Shown: positions 25,359-39,445, counted from the stretch's first letter. The stretch is DNA of 64,000 nucleotides from Aldehydirespirator sp965220345 (GCA_965220345.1 OZ244822.1:1798001-1862000); one strand, 5' to 3'. The notes: a model not told the origin generated them from the letters alone. Made by a program: numbers and translations.

Positions 25359-28300
25359 GTGACCGCACGCGCCGCTTCACGCGAACGCTATTCGTTCGGA
25401 AATCTCGAGGAGATCCTCGAACTTCCCAACCTCATCGCCATCCAGCGGGAAAGCTTCGAATGGCTTATGCAGGAAGGTCTCGCACGCACCTTCCGCGACA
25501 TTTCGCCGATCTCGGACTACAGCGAGACGCTACGCCTAGAACTCGAGTTCGATCCCACCGATGAGGAACTGCATCCTCCGCCCAAGTTCACGGTGGATGA
25601 ATGCAAAGAGAAGGACATGACCTACTCTGCGCCGGTTTTTGTGCGGGCGCGATTCCTCAACGCTGGCACCGGCGAGATCAAAGAGCAGATCGTCTTCATG
25701 GGTGACTTCCCGATGATGACCCCCAAAGGCACTTTCATCATTAATGGCACCGAGCGCGTGGTGGTATCGCAGTTAGTGCGTTCACCAGGAGTGATTTTTC
25801 AGCCCGGCGAGCGTTACCGTCTCCGCAACCTCTCCAAATATCAGCTGGTGACCGGCACGATCCACCCTTACCGCGGTGAGTGGATCGAGTTCGATGTGGA
25901 GCAAAAGCCCCGCAAAGAGATCACCGCTGGCGTGCGAGTGGCGCGCAAACGCCGTCTGCCTGTGTTCACGCTACTTCGAGCTCTTGGCTACGACGAGGAG
26001 AACCAGCCGGGATTCCTTGAGCGCTTCGTTGAGCATTTTGATTTTCTGGCGGAGCAGTGGGACAAGCAGGGGCATCTGGCCCCGACACGCGAAGAGTCGC
26101 TTATTGAGATCTACAAGCGTGTGCGCCCCGGTGACCCGGCCACTATTGATCAGTCCCGCTCCTATTTTGAGAACTCTTTCTTTAGTGGCCGTCGTTATGA
26201 CCTGTCGCGGGTTGGCCGACACAAGCTCAACCGCAAACTTGGCCCCGAGTTCGACTTCCTTGAGAAGACTTTCGGGCTGGAACTTGATCGCCCTGACCCT
26301 GACCAGTCGCTGCTTTCGCCGTGTGAGATGCTGGCAGCGTCCACCTATTTGCTGAACCTAGCTAAAGGCGAGCATGGCTACCGTCTCGACGACCAGGACC
26401 ATTTCGCCAACCGTCGCATCCGCAGCGTCGGAGAGCTGATACAGAACCAAGTGCGTATCGGTTTGGCGCGTATGGAGCGTCAAGTGCGCGAGCGCATGAC
26501 CACCCAGGACGTTGAAGCGATCACCCCCACGACGCTTATCAATATCCGTCCCGTGGTAGCAGCCATCAAAGAGTTTTTTGGCACTTCGCAGCTTTCGCAG
26601 TTCATGGATCAGGTCAACTCGCTGTCGGGCTTGACCCATCGCCGCCGTTTGTCAGCTCTCGGCCCGGGTGGTCTTAGCCGCGAACGTGCTGGCTTTGAGG
26701 TGCGTGATGTCCACTTCTCGCATTATGGCCGCATGTGTCCTATCGAAACCCCTGAAGGCCCCAACATTGGACTGATCGGAGGTTTGGCATCGTTTGCTCG
26801 GGTTAATGAGTTCGGTTTCATTGAGTCGCCTTACCGGGTGGTCAAAAACGGGCGCGTTACCGACGAAATCCGCTATCTCGCCGCAGATGAAGAAGAGGAG
26901 TTCGTGGTGGCGCAGGCCAACGCGCCGATCGACTCCGAAGGCCGCTTCATTAACCCGCGTGTTCTGGTGCGTCGCTCCCCGCAGGCGGCTTCGTTGCAGG
27001 ATCTACGCCTTCAGCTAGAGCAAGAAGTGTTCTTCGGTGCTACCACCGAGATCTCGTTCGTGCCACCCGACGAAGTACAGATGATGGACATCTCGCCTAA
27101 ACAGATTGTGTCGATCGCTACAGCGTTGATTCCTTTCCTAGAGCACGATGATGCCAACCGCGCTCTAATGGGTGCCAACATGCAACGTCAAGCGGTGCCG
27201 CTGGTGCGCACCGAAGCGCCGTACATAGGCACTGGTGTGGAAGGTCGGGCGGCACGCGATGCCGCTGACATGGTGATCGCGTCACATAAAGGCACTGTCG
27301 TAGAAGTGGACGGCGACGAGATCGTGATGGACTACTCTGGCGTTGCCAAAAACACACGCATCCCGCTGCGCAAGTTTGAGCGTTCCAACCAGGACACATG
27401 CGTTAGCCAGAAGCCGCTGGTGCGTAGCGGCGACAAAGTAGAAGCTGGTGATGTGCTGGCTGACGGTCCGTCCACCGAGCAGGGTGAGCTGGCTTTGGGT
27501 AAGAACCTTCTGGTGGCTTTCATGTCATGGGAGGGCTACAACTTCGAAGATGCCATCATCTTGTCGGAGCGGCTGGTGCGCGATGACGTGCTCACCTCAA
27601 TTCACATCCACGAGCACGAGATCGATGCCCGCGATACCAAGCTGGGATCAGAAGAGATCACTCGTGACATCCCCAACCTCTCCGACGACATTTTGGCCGA
27701 TCTTGACTCTCGCGGCATTATCCGTGTGGGTGCCGAGGTCGGACCCGGTGATGTGCTGGTGGGTAAGGTCACGCCCAAAGGCGAAACCGAGCTAACCCCC
27801 GAGGAGCGTCTGCTGCGAGCCATCTTCGGTGAGAAGGCCAGAGAAGTGCGCGACACCTCACTGAAAGTTCCTCACGGCGAGTCCGGCAAGGTGATCGATG
27901 TCAAAGTATTTGATTGCGATGACCCCGAAGCTGGCGAACTCCCTCCTGGGGTCAACCAGCTGGTGCGGGTCTACGTCGCTCAGAATCGCAAGATCAGTGT
28001 CGGTGACAAGCTGGCGGGGCGTCACGGTAACAAAGGCGTGATCTCAAGGATCTTGCCGGTTGAAGATATGCCGTTTACTGCTGACGGCACGCCGGTTGAC
28101 ATAATCCTCAACCCTTTGGGTGTGCCCTCGCGCATGAACGTAGGCCAGGTGCTGGAAGCTCATCTCGGTTACTGCGCCCGCTACGGGTGGCAGATCAACG
28201 GCGAGCGTGTCGGCACTGACGTTTCGCAGTCACCGATACGCAAAACCCGTCCGATCACTGCGCCCGCGGTGCATGTAGCCACCCCAGTGTTTGATGGTGC

Positions 28301-28946
28301 CACTTGGGATGAGCGAGAACTAGCCCAAGATAAGCCGACCATTGTCGACATTTTGGGCAACCTCAACCCTGAAACCCTTGAAGGCCGCAGGCTGATTCGC
28401 ACCGACGGTAAGCAGACCCTCTACAACGGACGCACCGGCGAGCCTTATGACAATCCCGTGACCACCGGCTACGTCTACATGCTGAAGCTGGCGCACCTCG
28501 TGGACGACAAAGTGCATGCTCGTTCTACTGGGCCGTATTCGATGATTACTCAGCAGCCTCTTGGTGGCAAGGCACAGTTCGGTGGACAGCGCTTCGGCGA
28601 GATGGAAGTTTGGGCGTTGGAGGCTTACGGCGCAGCCTTCTGCTTGCAAGAGCTGCTCACCGTGAAATCCGACGACGTGCTCGGTCGAGCCAAGGCTTAT
28701 GAGGCCATTGTTAAGGGCGAGAACGTTCCCGATCCAGGCATTCCGGAGAGCTTCAAAGTGCTCATCAAGGAAATGCAGTCGCTGTGCATCAACGTCGAGG
28801 TGCTCTCAGCGGCTGGCGAGCAGATCGAGATGCGCGAACTTGACGAAGAAACCCTGCGATCACTTGAGTCGCTGGGTATTGATCTGCAGCGCCCCGAACG
28901 CGGCAGCGACGAAGACGACTTAGCGCGGATTGCCGCTCGCGGCTGA
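25359..28946 (+). CDS. rpoB: RNA polymerase beta subunit
   Basis: This 1195-residue subunit forms half of the active-site cleft of RNA polymerase. Conserved blocks include PGVIFQPGERYRLRN, the rifampicin region (about residues 408-432), PIETPEGPNIGLI, the GHGNKGV-like DKLAGRHGNKGVIS and the C-terminal GGKAQFGGQRFGEMEVWALEAYGA in part. In the rifampicin region the usual QNNPLS reads QVNSLS, while the His and Ser equivalent to E. coli 526 and 531 are kept. GTG start lies after tcgggag. rpoC follows after 99 bp. Confidence 0.98.
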   Translation: MTARAASRERYSFGNLEEILELPNLIAIQRESFEWLMQEGLARTFRDISPISDYSETLRLELEFDPTDEELHPPPKFTVDECKEKDMTYSAPVFVRARFLNAGTGEIKEQIVFMGDFPMMTPKGTFIINGTERVVVSQLVRSPGVIFQPGERYRLRNLSKYQLVTGTIHPYRGEWIEFDVEQKPRKEITAGVRVARKRRLPVFTLLRALGYDEENQPGFLERFVEHFDFLAEQWDKQGHLAPTREESLIEIYKRVRPGDPATIDQSRSYFENSFFSGRRYDLSRVGRHKLNRKLGPEFDFLEKTFGLELDRPDPDQSLLSPCEMLAASTYLLNLAKGEHGYRLDDQDHFANRRIRSVGELIQNQVRIGLARMERQVRERMTTQDVEAITPTTLINIRPVVAAIKEFFGTSQLSQFMDQVNSLSGLTHRRRLSALGPGGLSRERAGFEVRDVHFSHYGRMCPIETPEGPNIGLIGGLASFARVNEFGFIESPYRVVKNGRVTDEIRYLAADEEEEFVVAQANAPIDSEGRFINPRVLVRRSPQAASLQDLRLQLEQEVFFGATTEISFVPPDEVQMMDISPKQIVSIATALIPFLEHDDANRALMGANMQRQAVPLVRTEAPYIGTGVEGRAARDAADMVIASHKGTVVEVDGDEIVMDYSGVAKNTRIPLRKFERSNQDTCVSQKPLVRSGDKVEAGDVLADGPSTEQGELALGKNLLVAFMSWEGYNFEDAIILSERLVRDDVLTSIHIHEHEIDARDTKLGSEEITRDIPNLSDDILADLDSRGIIRVGAEVGPGDVLVGKVTPKGETELTPEERLLRAIFGEKAREVRDTSLKVPHGESGKVIDVKVFDCDDPEAGELPPGVNQLVRVYVAQNRKISVGDKLAGRHGNKGVISRILPVEDMPFTADGTPVDIILNPLGVPSRMNVGQVLEAHLGYCARYGWQINGERVGTDVSQSPIRKTRPITAPAVHVATPVFDGATWDERELAQDKPTIVDILGNLNPETLEGRRLIRTDGKQTLYNGRTGEPYDNPVTTGYVYMLKLAHLVDDKVHARSTGPYSMITQQPLGGKAQFGGQRFGEMEVWALEAYGAAFCLQELLTVKSDDVLGRAKAYEAIVKGENVPDPGIPESFKVLIKEMQSLCINVEVLSAAGEQIEMRELDEETLRSLESLGIDLQRPERGSDEDDLARIAARG

Positions 28947-29045
28947 GTAGCTCATCAAAGCAGCTATCAAAGCAACCATCGCAACCACAGCAAACATTGC
29001 AACAACCGCCACTAAAGCGAACGCCCCTACTACTGGAGATGCCCC

Positions 29046-32996
<3,951 letters not shown>

Positions 32997-33061
32997 CCCC
33001 GCTGTCACGGTAGAGTCAACCGGCTAAAGAACCCCAAAGAACGAGAGAACAAGACACCGTA

Positions 33062-33433
33062 ATGCCCACGATTCAACAACTGGTCCGCAAGGGCCGTCAG
33101 TCGAAGCGCCGCAAGGAGTCGACACCTGCTTTGCATGGCGCGCCACAGCGGCGCGGTGTCTGCACACGGGTTTATACAGCCACCCCCAAGAAGCCCAACT
33201 CGGCGTTACGTAAAGTTGCTCGTGTGCGGCTCACCACTGGAGTGGAGATCACTGCTTATATCCCTGGTGAGGGACACAACTTGCAGGAGCACTCAATCGT
33301 GTTGGTGCGTGGCGGGCGGGTCCGTGACTTGCCTGGTGTTCGTTACAAAGTAATTCGTGGCACTCTTGACACGGCAGGGGTGCGTGAGCGTCGCAAGGCT
33401 CGCAGCCGCTACGGCGTGAAGAAGGAGTCCTGA
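33062..33433 (+). CDS. rpsL: 30S ribosomal protein S12
   Basis: The 123-residue decoding-site protein contains TPKKPNSALRKVARV, with the lysine equivalent to E. coli K42/K43 unchanged, and GGRVRDLPGVRYKV with the K87/88 region unchanged, so no streptomycin-resistance substitution is apparent. First gene of the str operon, one base before rpsG. Confidence 0.98.
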   Translation: MPTIQQLVRKGRQSKRRKESTPALHGAPQRRGVCTRVYTATPKKPNSALRKVARVRLTTGVEITAYIPGEGHNLQEHSIVLVRGGRVRDLPGVRYKVIRGTLDTAGVRERRKARSRYGVKKES

Positions 33434-33434
33434 G

Positions 33435-33905
33435 ATGCCGCGCAAAGGCCCAGCGGCGCGCCGTGAGCTTCAACCCGATCCGATTTATCGGTCGCTGCTA
33501 GTCACTCAAGTCATCAACAAAGTCTTGCAGCGTGGCAAGCGCACCCGCGCTGAGCGGATCGTTTATGATGCCATGGACATTGTTGAGGCCAAGACCGGTG
33601 CCGAGCCGGTGTCCACACTCAAACGGGCTGTTGAGAATGTGCGTCCGCAGCTTGAGGTGCGCAGCCGCCGTGTTGGTGGTGCTACTTATCAGGTGCCTGT
33701 TGAGGTGAAACCCCGCAGGGCGACCACTCTGGCGATCCGCTGGATCGTCACCTACGCCAGAGGCCGCCGTGAGCGCACCATGGCCGAACGGCTCGCCAAC
33801 GAATTGCTTGACGCTGGCAACGGCCTCGGGGCTTCAGTGAAGCGTCGAGAAGACCTGCAGAAGATGGCCGACTCCAACAAGGCTTTCGCCCACTACCGCT
33901 GGTAA
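33435..33905 (+). CDS. rpsG: 30S ribosomal protein S7
   Basis: This 156-residue protein nucleates assembly of the 30S head and lies by the E-site tRNA. It starts MPRKGPAARRE and has the helical core with RRVGGATYQVPVEV. Length normal. In other bacteria it autoregulates the str operon; no specific site was identified here. Confidence 0.98.
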   Translation: MPRKGPAARRELQPDPIYRSLLVTQVINKVLQRGKRTRAERIVYDAMDIVEAKTGAEPVSTLKRAVENVRPQLEVRSRRVGGATYQVPVEVKPRRATTLAIRWIVTYARGRRERTMAERLANELLDAGNGLGASVKRREDLQKMADSNKAFAHYRW

Positions 33906-34093
33906 CCCCAAAACCAATATCGACTATGCGCGTAGTTGGTGAACTGCTGGCATAGAATGTCTTTTAGGCTTGACCAGTCGCCACGATAGACTTCGACTAG
34001 TCATCCATAGACCCGCCATCCCGCAGGCCAAAAACTCCCTGTGGGGGCGAGTCGAGAACACCCCCAAACCGAATCAATCCAGGATGCCCTGCA

Positions 34094-36187
34094 ATGCCCG
34101 CAAACGAAAACGGACGATACCCCCTGTCTAAGACCCGCAACATCGGGATTATGGCACACATTGACGCGGGTAAAACCACTACTACCGAGCGGATCCTTTA
34201 TTACACAGGCCGCAACTACAAGATCGGTGAAGTGCATGACGGTGCAGCCACCATGGACTGGATGGCTCAAGAACAAGAGCGCGGCATCACTATCACTTCG
34301 GCTGCGACGCACTGCATCTGGCGTGATCACCGCATCAACATCATTGACACTCCCGGCCATGTCGACTTCACGGTCGAAGTTGAACGTTCGTTGCGTGTGC
34401 TTGATGGTGCGGTCGCAGTGTTCGACGGGGTGGCTGGCGTTGAGCCTCAAAGTGAGACGGTATGGCGCCAAGCTGACCGTTACCGAGTGCCGAGGCTGTG
34501 TTTCGTTAACAAGATGGACCGCACCGGTGCCGACTTCGATTTTGTGTTGGCTTCAATCCGAGAGCGGCTAACCACCAAAATCGCCGTGCTGCAATTGCCG
34601 ATCGGGGTTGAAGCCGACTACCGGGGCATCATTGATTTGGTGCGGATGCGTGCTCGTATTTGGTCGGGCGAAGACCTCGGAGTTACTTGGACCGAAACCG
34701 ATGTCCCTGACGACATGCTCGAAGAAGCCGAGCTCTATCGCCATGACCTGCTTGAAACCCTGTCCGATTACGACGAGAGTTTGCTCGAAAAATTTCTTGA
34801 AGACGAAGAGATTACCTCAGCCGAGATTGCTGCGGCCATCCGCGCCGGAACCCTTACCGGCGGTTTGGTGCCGGTGCTCAACGGTTCTTCTTTCAAGAAC
34901 AAGGGCGTGCAGGCGCTTCTTGACGCGGTCATTGACTATCTGCCTTCTCCTAGTGACGTTCCCGCAGTAACGGGAGTTGAGCCCCGGACAGGTACCGAAG
35001 TCTCGCGATTGTCGGAAGACTCGGAACCTTTGGCCGCGCTGGCTTTCAAGATTGCCACTGACCCTCACGTCGGCAAGCTCACTTATTTCCGTGTTTACAG
35101 CGGCACGCTGGCAAAAGGCTCGCAGGTGCTAAACACACGCACCGGTCGCAGTGAGCGCATCGGACGCATCTTAGAGATGCATGCTAATGATCGGGTAGAC
35201 CTAGATTCGGTGGGCGCTGGCGACATTGCCGCAGCAATCGGGCTGAAAGACTGCCGCACTGGTGACACGCTTTGTGATCCAGCGCATCCACTGGCTTTGG
35301 AGGATTTGCACTTCCCCGAGCCGGTGATTGACGTGGCCGTCGAGCCGCGCTCCAAAGCTGACCAGGACAGAATGTCTAGAGCGCTCACAGCACTCTCCGA
35401 GGAAGACCCGACATTCAGGGTTCGCACCGATGCCGACACTGCTCAGACCATTATCGCTGGCATGGGTGAACTGCATCTGGAAGTTCTGGTGGATCGCATG
35501 TTGCGTGAGTTCAATGTGCAAGCCAACGTCGGCAAGCCTCAAGTCGCATACCGCGAAACCCTTGCCAGCACTGTCTCTGACCATACTTTCGTGCATAAGA
35601 AGCAGACCGGCGGCTCTGGACAGTTCGCTGTGGTTACGGCCACGATCGAACCCAACCCAGGTGGACAGTATCTTTTTGAGAGCACGATCCGTGCCGGGGC
35701 AATACCCAAGGAGTTCATCAAGCCGGTGGATGAAGGTATCCAGGATGCTATGAGCAACGGAGTTCTGGCTGGTTTCCCAACGGTCGATGTGAAAGTCACT
35801 CTCACTGATGGCCGTACTCACGACGTGGATTCCTCAGAGATGGCTTTCAAGATCGCTGGTGCTGCCTGGTTCCGTGAGGTGGCACCCAAAGCCAAGCCGA
35901 TCCTGCTAGAGCCTGTAATGGCGGTAGAGATCGTTACCCCAGACGAACATCTCGGCGATGTCGTAGGTGACCTCAACGCTCGCCGCGGTCAGATGCGCGG
36001 CACCGAGCGGCGCGGCAATAACCAAGTAGTGAGCGCGCAAGTGCCGCTTGCGGAGATGTTCGGATACAGTACCGACCTGCGATCACGCACGCAGGGGCGA
36101 GCCACGTACACGATGCAGTTCGACTCGTACCAGCCCACCCCGGCGAACGTGCAAAAAGAGATTGTCGCCCGCGTACGCGGCGAATGA
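34094..36187 (+). CDS. fusA: Elongation factor G
   Basis: The 697-residue GTPase drives translocation. G1 is AHIDAGKTTTTERIL (about residue 20), G2 RGITITSA, G3 DTPGHVDF and G4 NKMDRTGADF. Domains II-V follow, including RIGRILEMHANDR and the domain IV GGSGQFAVV loop. Full length. The 188-bp gap from rpsG has no confident promoter. Confidence 0.98.
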   Translation: MPANENGRYPLSKTRNIGIMAHIDAGKTTTTERILYYTGRNYKIGEVHDGAATMDWMAQEQERGITITSAATHCIWRDHRINIIDTPGHVDFTVEVERSLRVLDGAVAVFDGVAGVEPQSETVWRQADRYRVPRLCFVNKMDRTGADFDFVLASIRERLTTKIAVLQLPIGVEADYRGIIDLVRMRARIWSGEDLGVTWTETDVPDDMLEEAELYRHDLLETLSDYDESLLEKFLEDEEITSAEIAAAIRAGTLTGGLVPVLNGSSFKNKGVQALLDAVIDYLPSPSDVPAVTGVEPRTGTEVSRLSEDSEPLAALAFKIATDPHVGKLTYFRVYSGTLAKGSQVLNTRTGRSERIGRILEMHANDRVDLDSVGAGDIAAAIGLKDCRTGDTLCDPAHPLALEDLHFPEPVIDVAVEPRSKADQDRMSRALTALSEEDPTFRVRTDADTAQTIIAGMGELHLEVLVDRMLREFNVQANVGKPQVAYRETLASTVSDHTFVHKKQTGGSGQFAVVTATIEPNPGGQYLFESTIRAGAIPKEFIKPVDEGIQDAMSNGVLAGFPTVDVKVTLTDGRTHDVDSSEMAFKIAGAAWFREVAPKAKPILLEPVMAVEIVTPDEHLGDVVGDLNARRGQMRGTERRGNNQVVSAQVPLAEMFGYSTDLRSRTQGRATYTMQFDSYQPTPANVQKEIVARVRGE

Positions 36188-36227
36188 TCAACAGTCCTCA
36201 ACCAACCGACCACAAGAGGGAACATCC

Positions 36228-37415
36228 ATGGCCAAGGAGCAGTTCGAGCGCAACAAGCCTCACGTTAATGTGGGGACGATGGGCCACATCGATCACGGCA
36301 AAACCACACTCACAGCCGCCATCACCAAGGTGCTGTCCGACCGTGTAGAAGGTACCTCGTTTACCGAGTTCGACAAGATCGACAACGCGCCCGAGGAGCG
36401 TGAGCGGGGTATCACTATCAACGTCGCTCATGTCGAATACGAGACCGACAACCGACATTACGCCCATGTCGATATGCCTGGTCACGCCGACTACATCAAG
36501 AACATGATCACCGGCGCAGCGCAAGTGGACGGTGCGATTCTGGTGGTGTCGGCCGCCGACGGCCCCATGCCGCAAACCCGTGAGCATGTGCTGTTGGCAC
36601 GTCAGGTGGGAGTTCCTCGCATCGTGGTGGCTCTCAACAAGGTTGACATGGTCGACGACGAAGAAATCCTTGAACTAGTTGAGCTTGAGGTGCGTGAACT
36701 GCTTGACGAGTACGACTTCCCGGGTGACGACACACCGGTCATTGGAGTGTCGGCACTCAAAGCGTTGGAAGGCGACGATGCTGCGGCTGAGAAAGTGCTT
36801 GAGCTAATGGCGGCTGTGGACGACTACGTGCCCACCCCCGAGCGTGACATCGACAAGCCGTTCTTGATGCCGATTGAGGATGTGTTCTCAATCACTGGAC
36901 GCGGCACCGTTGTGACTGGACGTGTTGAGCAAGGCGTAGTCGAGACCGGCAACAAAGTCGAGATTGTTGGCCTGCGCGACACTCAGGAGACCACCTGCAC
37001 CGGCGTGGAGATGTTCCGCAAAATCCTTGACCGCGGCGAAGCGGGAGACAACATCGGAGCACTGCTGCGCGGTGTCGACAAAGACGAAGTTCAGCGCGGG
37101 CAGGTGCTGGCTGCGCCTAAGAGCATCACTCCACACACCGAGTTCGAAGCGCAGGTGTATGTGCTGAGCAAAGAAGAAGGTGGCCGACACAAGCCGTTCT
37201 TCTCGAATTACCGGCCGCAGTTTTATTTCCGCACCACTGACGTGACCGGCACTATCAACCTGCCAGAAGGCACCGAAATGTGCATGCCCGGAGACAACAC
37301 TGTCATGCATGTTGATCTGATTAGCCCGATTGCTATGGATGAAGGACTGCGCTTCGCTATTCGTGAGGGTGGCCGCACCGTGGGTGCGGGTTCAGTTATC
37401 AAGATCATCAAGTAA
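36228..37415 (+). CDS. tuf: Elongation factor Tu
   Basis: This 395-residue GTPase delivers aminoacyl-tRNA. ATG 36228 is used because the protein then begins MAKEQFERNKPHVNVGTMGH like all homologues and agaggg precedes it; the frame is open further upstream into fusA but that part is not EF-Tu. Motifs GHIDHGKTTL, DMPGHADY and NKVDM are present. It lies 40 bp after fusA. Confidence 0.98.
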   Translation: MAKEQFERNKPHVNVGTMGHIDHGKTTLTAAITKVLSDRVEGTSFTEFDKIDNAPEERERGITINVAHVEYETDNRHYAHVDMPGHADYIKNMITGAAQVDGAILVVSAADGPMPQTREHVLLARQVGVPRIVVALNKVDMVDDEEILELVELEVRELLDEYDFPGDDTPVIGVSALKALEGDDAAAEKVLELMAAVDDYVPTPERDIDKPFLMPIEDVFSITGRGTVVTGRVEQGVVETGNKVEIVGLRDTQETTCTGVEMFRKILDRGEAGDNIGALLRGVDKDEVQRGQVLAAPKSITPHTEFEAQVYVLSKEEGGRHKPFFSNYRPQFYFRTTDVTGTINLPEGTEMCMPGDNTVMHVDLISPIAMDEGLRFAIREGGRTVGAGSVIKIIK

Positions 37416-37454
37416 AGCTTGATCTTTTAGGCACTAGGCGACAGCGAGTTTCTT

Positions 37455-37778
37455 GTGGCGGCGGCCAAGCATAGGGTTCGGATCAGGCTCAAGGCCTACG
37501 ACCACGAGATCCTTGATCAGTCCACCAAGAAGATCGTTGAGACGGTCAAGCGCACCCAAGCCGAGTTTCGTGGCCCTGTGCCGCTGCCCACTGAGAAGCA
37601 TCGCTTTACTGTGGTGCGCTCGCCTTTCAAAGACAAGGACTCACGCGAGCATTTCGAAATGCACATCCACAAGCGCCTGCTGGACATTCTTGAACCCAAC
37701 AAAAAGACTGTCGACACGTTGCAGCGACTTGAGGTCCCCGCTGGCGTGGACATAGAACTGAAGGTCCAGCAGGCTTGA
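37455..37778 (+). CDS. rpsJ: 30S ribosomal protein S10
   Basis: The 107-residue protein has the S10 core RIRLKAYDHEILDQS and the loop that also contacts Nus factors. GTG start. In most bacteria rpsJ leads directly into rplC; here it is the last gene of the fusA-tuf group and 7.8 kb of unrelated genes follow before rplC. Confidence 0.97.
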   Translation: MAAAKHRVRIRLKAYDHEILDQSTKKIVETVKRTQAEFRGPVPLPTEKHRFTVVRSPFKDKDSREHFEMHIHKRLLDILEPNKKTVDTLQRLEVPAGVDIELKVQQA

Positions 37779-37851
37779 TCATCCGCGGCTTGCATCGCGG
37801 GCAATAAATCCTGCCAGGCAGTCGGCAGTTGTTGAAACCCAGCCGTTGCGC

Positions 37852-37875
37852 CTTCTAGGCAGTTTGACCTAGAAG
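37852..37875 (+). terminator. Hairpin after rpsJ, possible terminator
   Basis: A perfect 8-bp stem, cttctagg with cctagaag, encloses an 8-base loop; a smaller stem (ctgcc/ggcag, 37811-37828) precedes it. No T-run is present, so it may end or stabilise the tuf-rpsJ transcript. Confidence 0.45.
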
Positions 37876-37908
37876 CACCCAAGCCGCTTGTCAAACCGAT
37901 GGTGTGGA

Positions 37909-37993
37909 TAAAATTACAACTAGACAGCCGGTAAAATTACAACTAGACAGCCGGTAAAATTACAAGTAGCCAGTCGGTAAAACTACTGGTAGC
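37909..37993. repeat. 23-bp tandem repeats upstream of the ATPase gene
   Basis: Two identical 23-bp units (37909-37931 and 37932-37954, starting taaaattacaactagac), a third with three changes (37955-37977) and a partial fourth (37978-37993) form an AT-rich array ending 8 bp before the ATG of the next gene. They could be operator or binding repeats for its product, or slippage duplications. Confidence 0.85.
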
Positions 37994-38001
37994 ATTGATT
38001 T

Positions 38002-39339
38002 ATGCCGCCAAAGGCCAAACAAAACTTTGTTCCGCGCCAGATGGAGCCGATGCTACGAAAAGCGTTTGAGACTTTTCGGATCGTGGTGCTGTCGGGGCCT
38101 CGTCAGTCGGGCAAATCCACGCTGGCACGCCAGATTGCTGCTAGCAAAAATTCTGTGACTCTGGACGGAGAGCCTGTGACTCTTGGTGGAAGACCCGTGA
38201 CTCTTGGGCAATCATTTTTGAGCCTTGACGAACCAACTCTGGCGGCGCTCGCTCGTGAAGATCCAGTGGGTTTCGTAAGCGGCCGCTCCCGCCCCATTGT
38301 CATTGATGAGGTGCAGCGCGGCGGTGATGACCTGGTCAGGGCAATCAAACTGGCTGTTGATGTCGATCCAGCACCTGGCCAGTTCCTGCTCACGGGCTCG
38401 GCTGGCTTCCTGCATGTCCCGGTCTTGTCGGAGTCTCTTGCCGGGCGTGCCGTGTTCTTCGAGTTGTCGCCCCTGTCGGAAGTAGAGATATGCGGTCAAT
38501 CCAGTGGTTTGTTGGAGCGTTTGCTAAGCGATGCCCGGGAAGGTCTTGAGCACCAGTTAGGGGCTTCGTATGCTCCGCTTGACCGTTCTCAGTATGCCGA
38601 GCGGGTGTGCCGAGGTGGCTATCCAGAGGTGATTGGTCTAGCAGATGATGATCGTCAACTCTGGTTTCAGTCGTATATCCACACGTTGGTGACCCGCGAC
38701 ATTGTTGAGCTGACTGGAGCCCGGCGTTCGAGTGAACTGCCTCGCTTGTTACGTGCAGTGGCTGCTCGCACTGCGGGAGAACTGGTCATGCAGGACCTTC
38801 ACCGCGACATAGGGTTTGGCAGCATCGAAACGACCGCCGACTATCTCTCGTATCTTGAAATGACGCATCTCGTGTGTCGTTTGGATGGTTGGGCCGCGTC
38901 TGCTCCGACACGGGCCAAGCGCAGGCCCAAGGTTCACGTCACGGATTCTGGCTTGGCGGCGGCAATGCTTGGCATAGTTGCTGAGTCGCTCAGCGATCCA
39001 GTAACGCGCGAGCGAGGACAGCTGCACGAATCGTTTGTATTCGCTGAACTACGCAGGCAGGCACAAGCGGTAGCTCCAGAGTTGCGGTTCTGTCACTACC
39101 GAGACTCGCGCGGACGTGAGATTGATCTGCTCATAGAGCGCCCAGACGGGCATCTGATAGCAGTTGAGGTAAAGGCTGCGAGCACTGTAAGACCTACCGA
39201 TGTTAAGTCGCTTGCCTGGTTGCGCGACCAAATCGGTGACCGCTTCGAAATCGGTATCGTGCTGTATACGGGCCAGCTGCCTCACAGGCTCAGCGATCGC
39301 ATAGCTGCTTTGCCACTGTCTTGCCTATGGGATGCCTAA
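38002..39339 (+). CDS. AAA_14/DUF4143-type ATPase
   Basis: This 445-residue protein has Walker A GPRQSGKST (residues 32-40), Walker B PIVIDEVQRG and sensor LLTGSAGF, then the C-terminal DUF4143-like domain with the typical GGYPEV, YIHTLVTRDI and a late nuclease-like segment SRGREIDLLIERPDGHLIAVEVKA. The last motif (E-I-D ... E-V-K) resembles PD-(D/E)XK nucleases. The family is common in bacteria and archaea but its role is not settled. A repeated peptide VTLDGEP-VTLGGRP-VTLGQ (about residues 50-70) comes from a local 21-bp-scale duplication. It is flanked by AT-rich repeats on both sides, as a mobile cassette might be. Confidence 0.85.
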   Translation: MPPKAKQNFVPRQMEPMLRKAFETFRIVVLSGPRQSGKSTLARQIAASKNSVTLDGEPVTLGGRPVTLGQSFLSLDEPTLAALAREDPVGFVSGRSRPIVIDEVQRGGDDLVRAIKLAVDVDPAPGQFLLTGSAGFLHVPVLSESLAGRAVFFELSPLSEVEICGQSSGLLERLLSDAREGLEHQLGASYAPLDRSQYAERVCRGGYPEVIGLADDDRQLWFQSYIHTLVTRDIVELTGARRSSELPRLLRAVAARTAGELVMQDLHRDIGFGSIETTADYLSYLEMTHLVCRLDGWAASAPTRAKRRPKVHVTDSGLAAAMLGIVAESLSDPVTRERGQLHESFVFAELRRQAQAVAPELRFCHYRDSRGREIDLLIERPDGHLIAVEVKAASTVRPTDVKSLAWLRDQIGDRFEIGIVLYTGQLPHRLSDRIAALPLSCLWDA

Positions 39340-39445
39340 ACACTGCGCTTGGGTCTGTGCAGTCTGGCTATGGCTAGCTGACGGTTCGTGTGAGGTTGCT
39401 AGCGCGTGATACGGGTTTATTTGTCCTGGGCCGTGGTTCCGATGG

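Noticed and set aside
33906..34093. Promoter for fusA in the rpsG-fusA gap
   Set aside because: TTGACC at 33970 and TAGAAT near 33955 lack partners at a usable spacing.
36048..36227. 60-codon N-terminal extension of EF-Tu
   Set aside because: The extension overlaps fusA in another frame and EF-Tu begins at MAKEQFERNK.
37909..37993. CRISPR array
   Set aside because: The 23-bp units are directly adjacent with no spacers and no cas genes are near.
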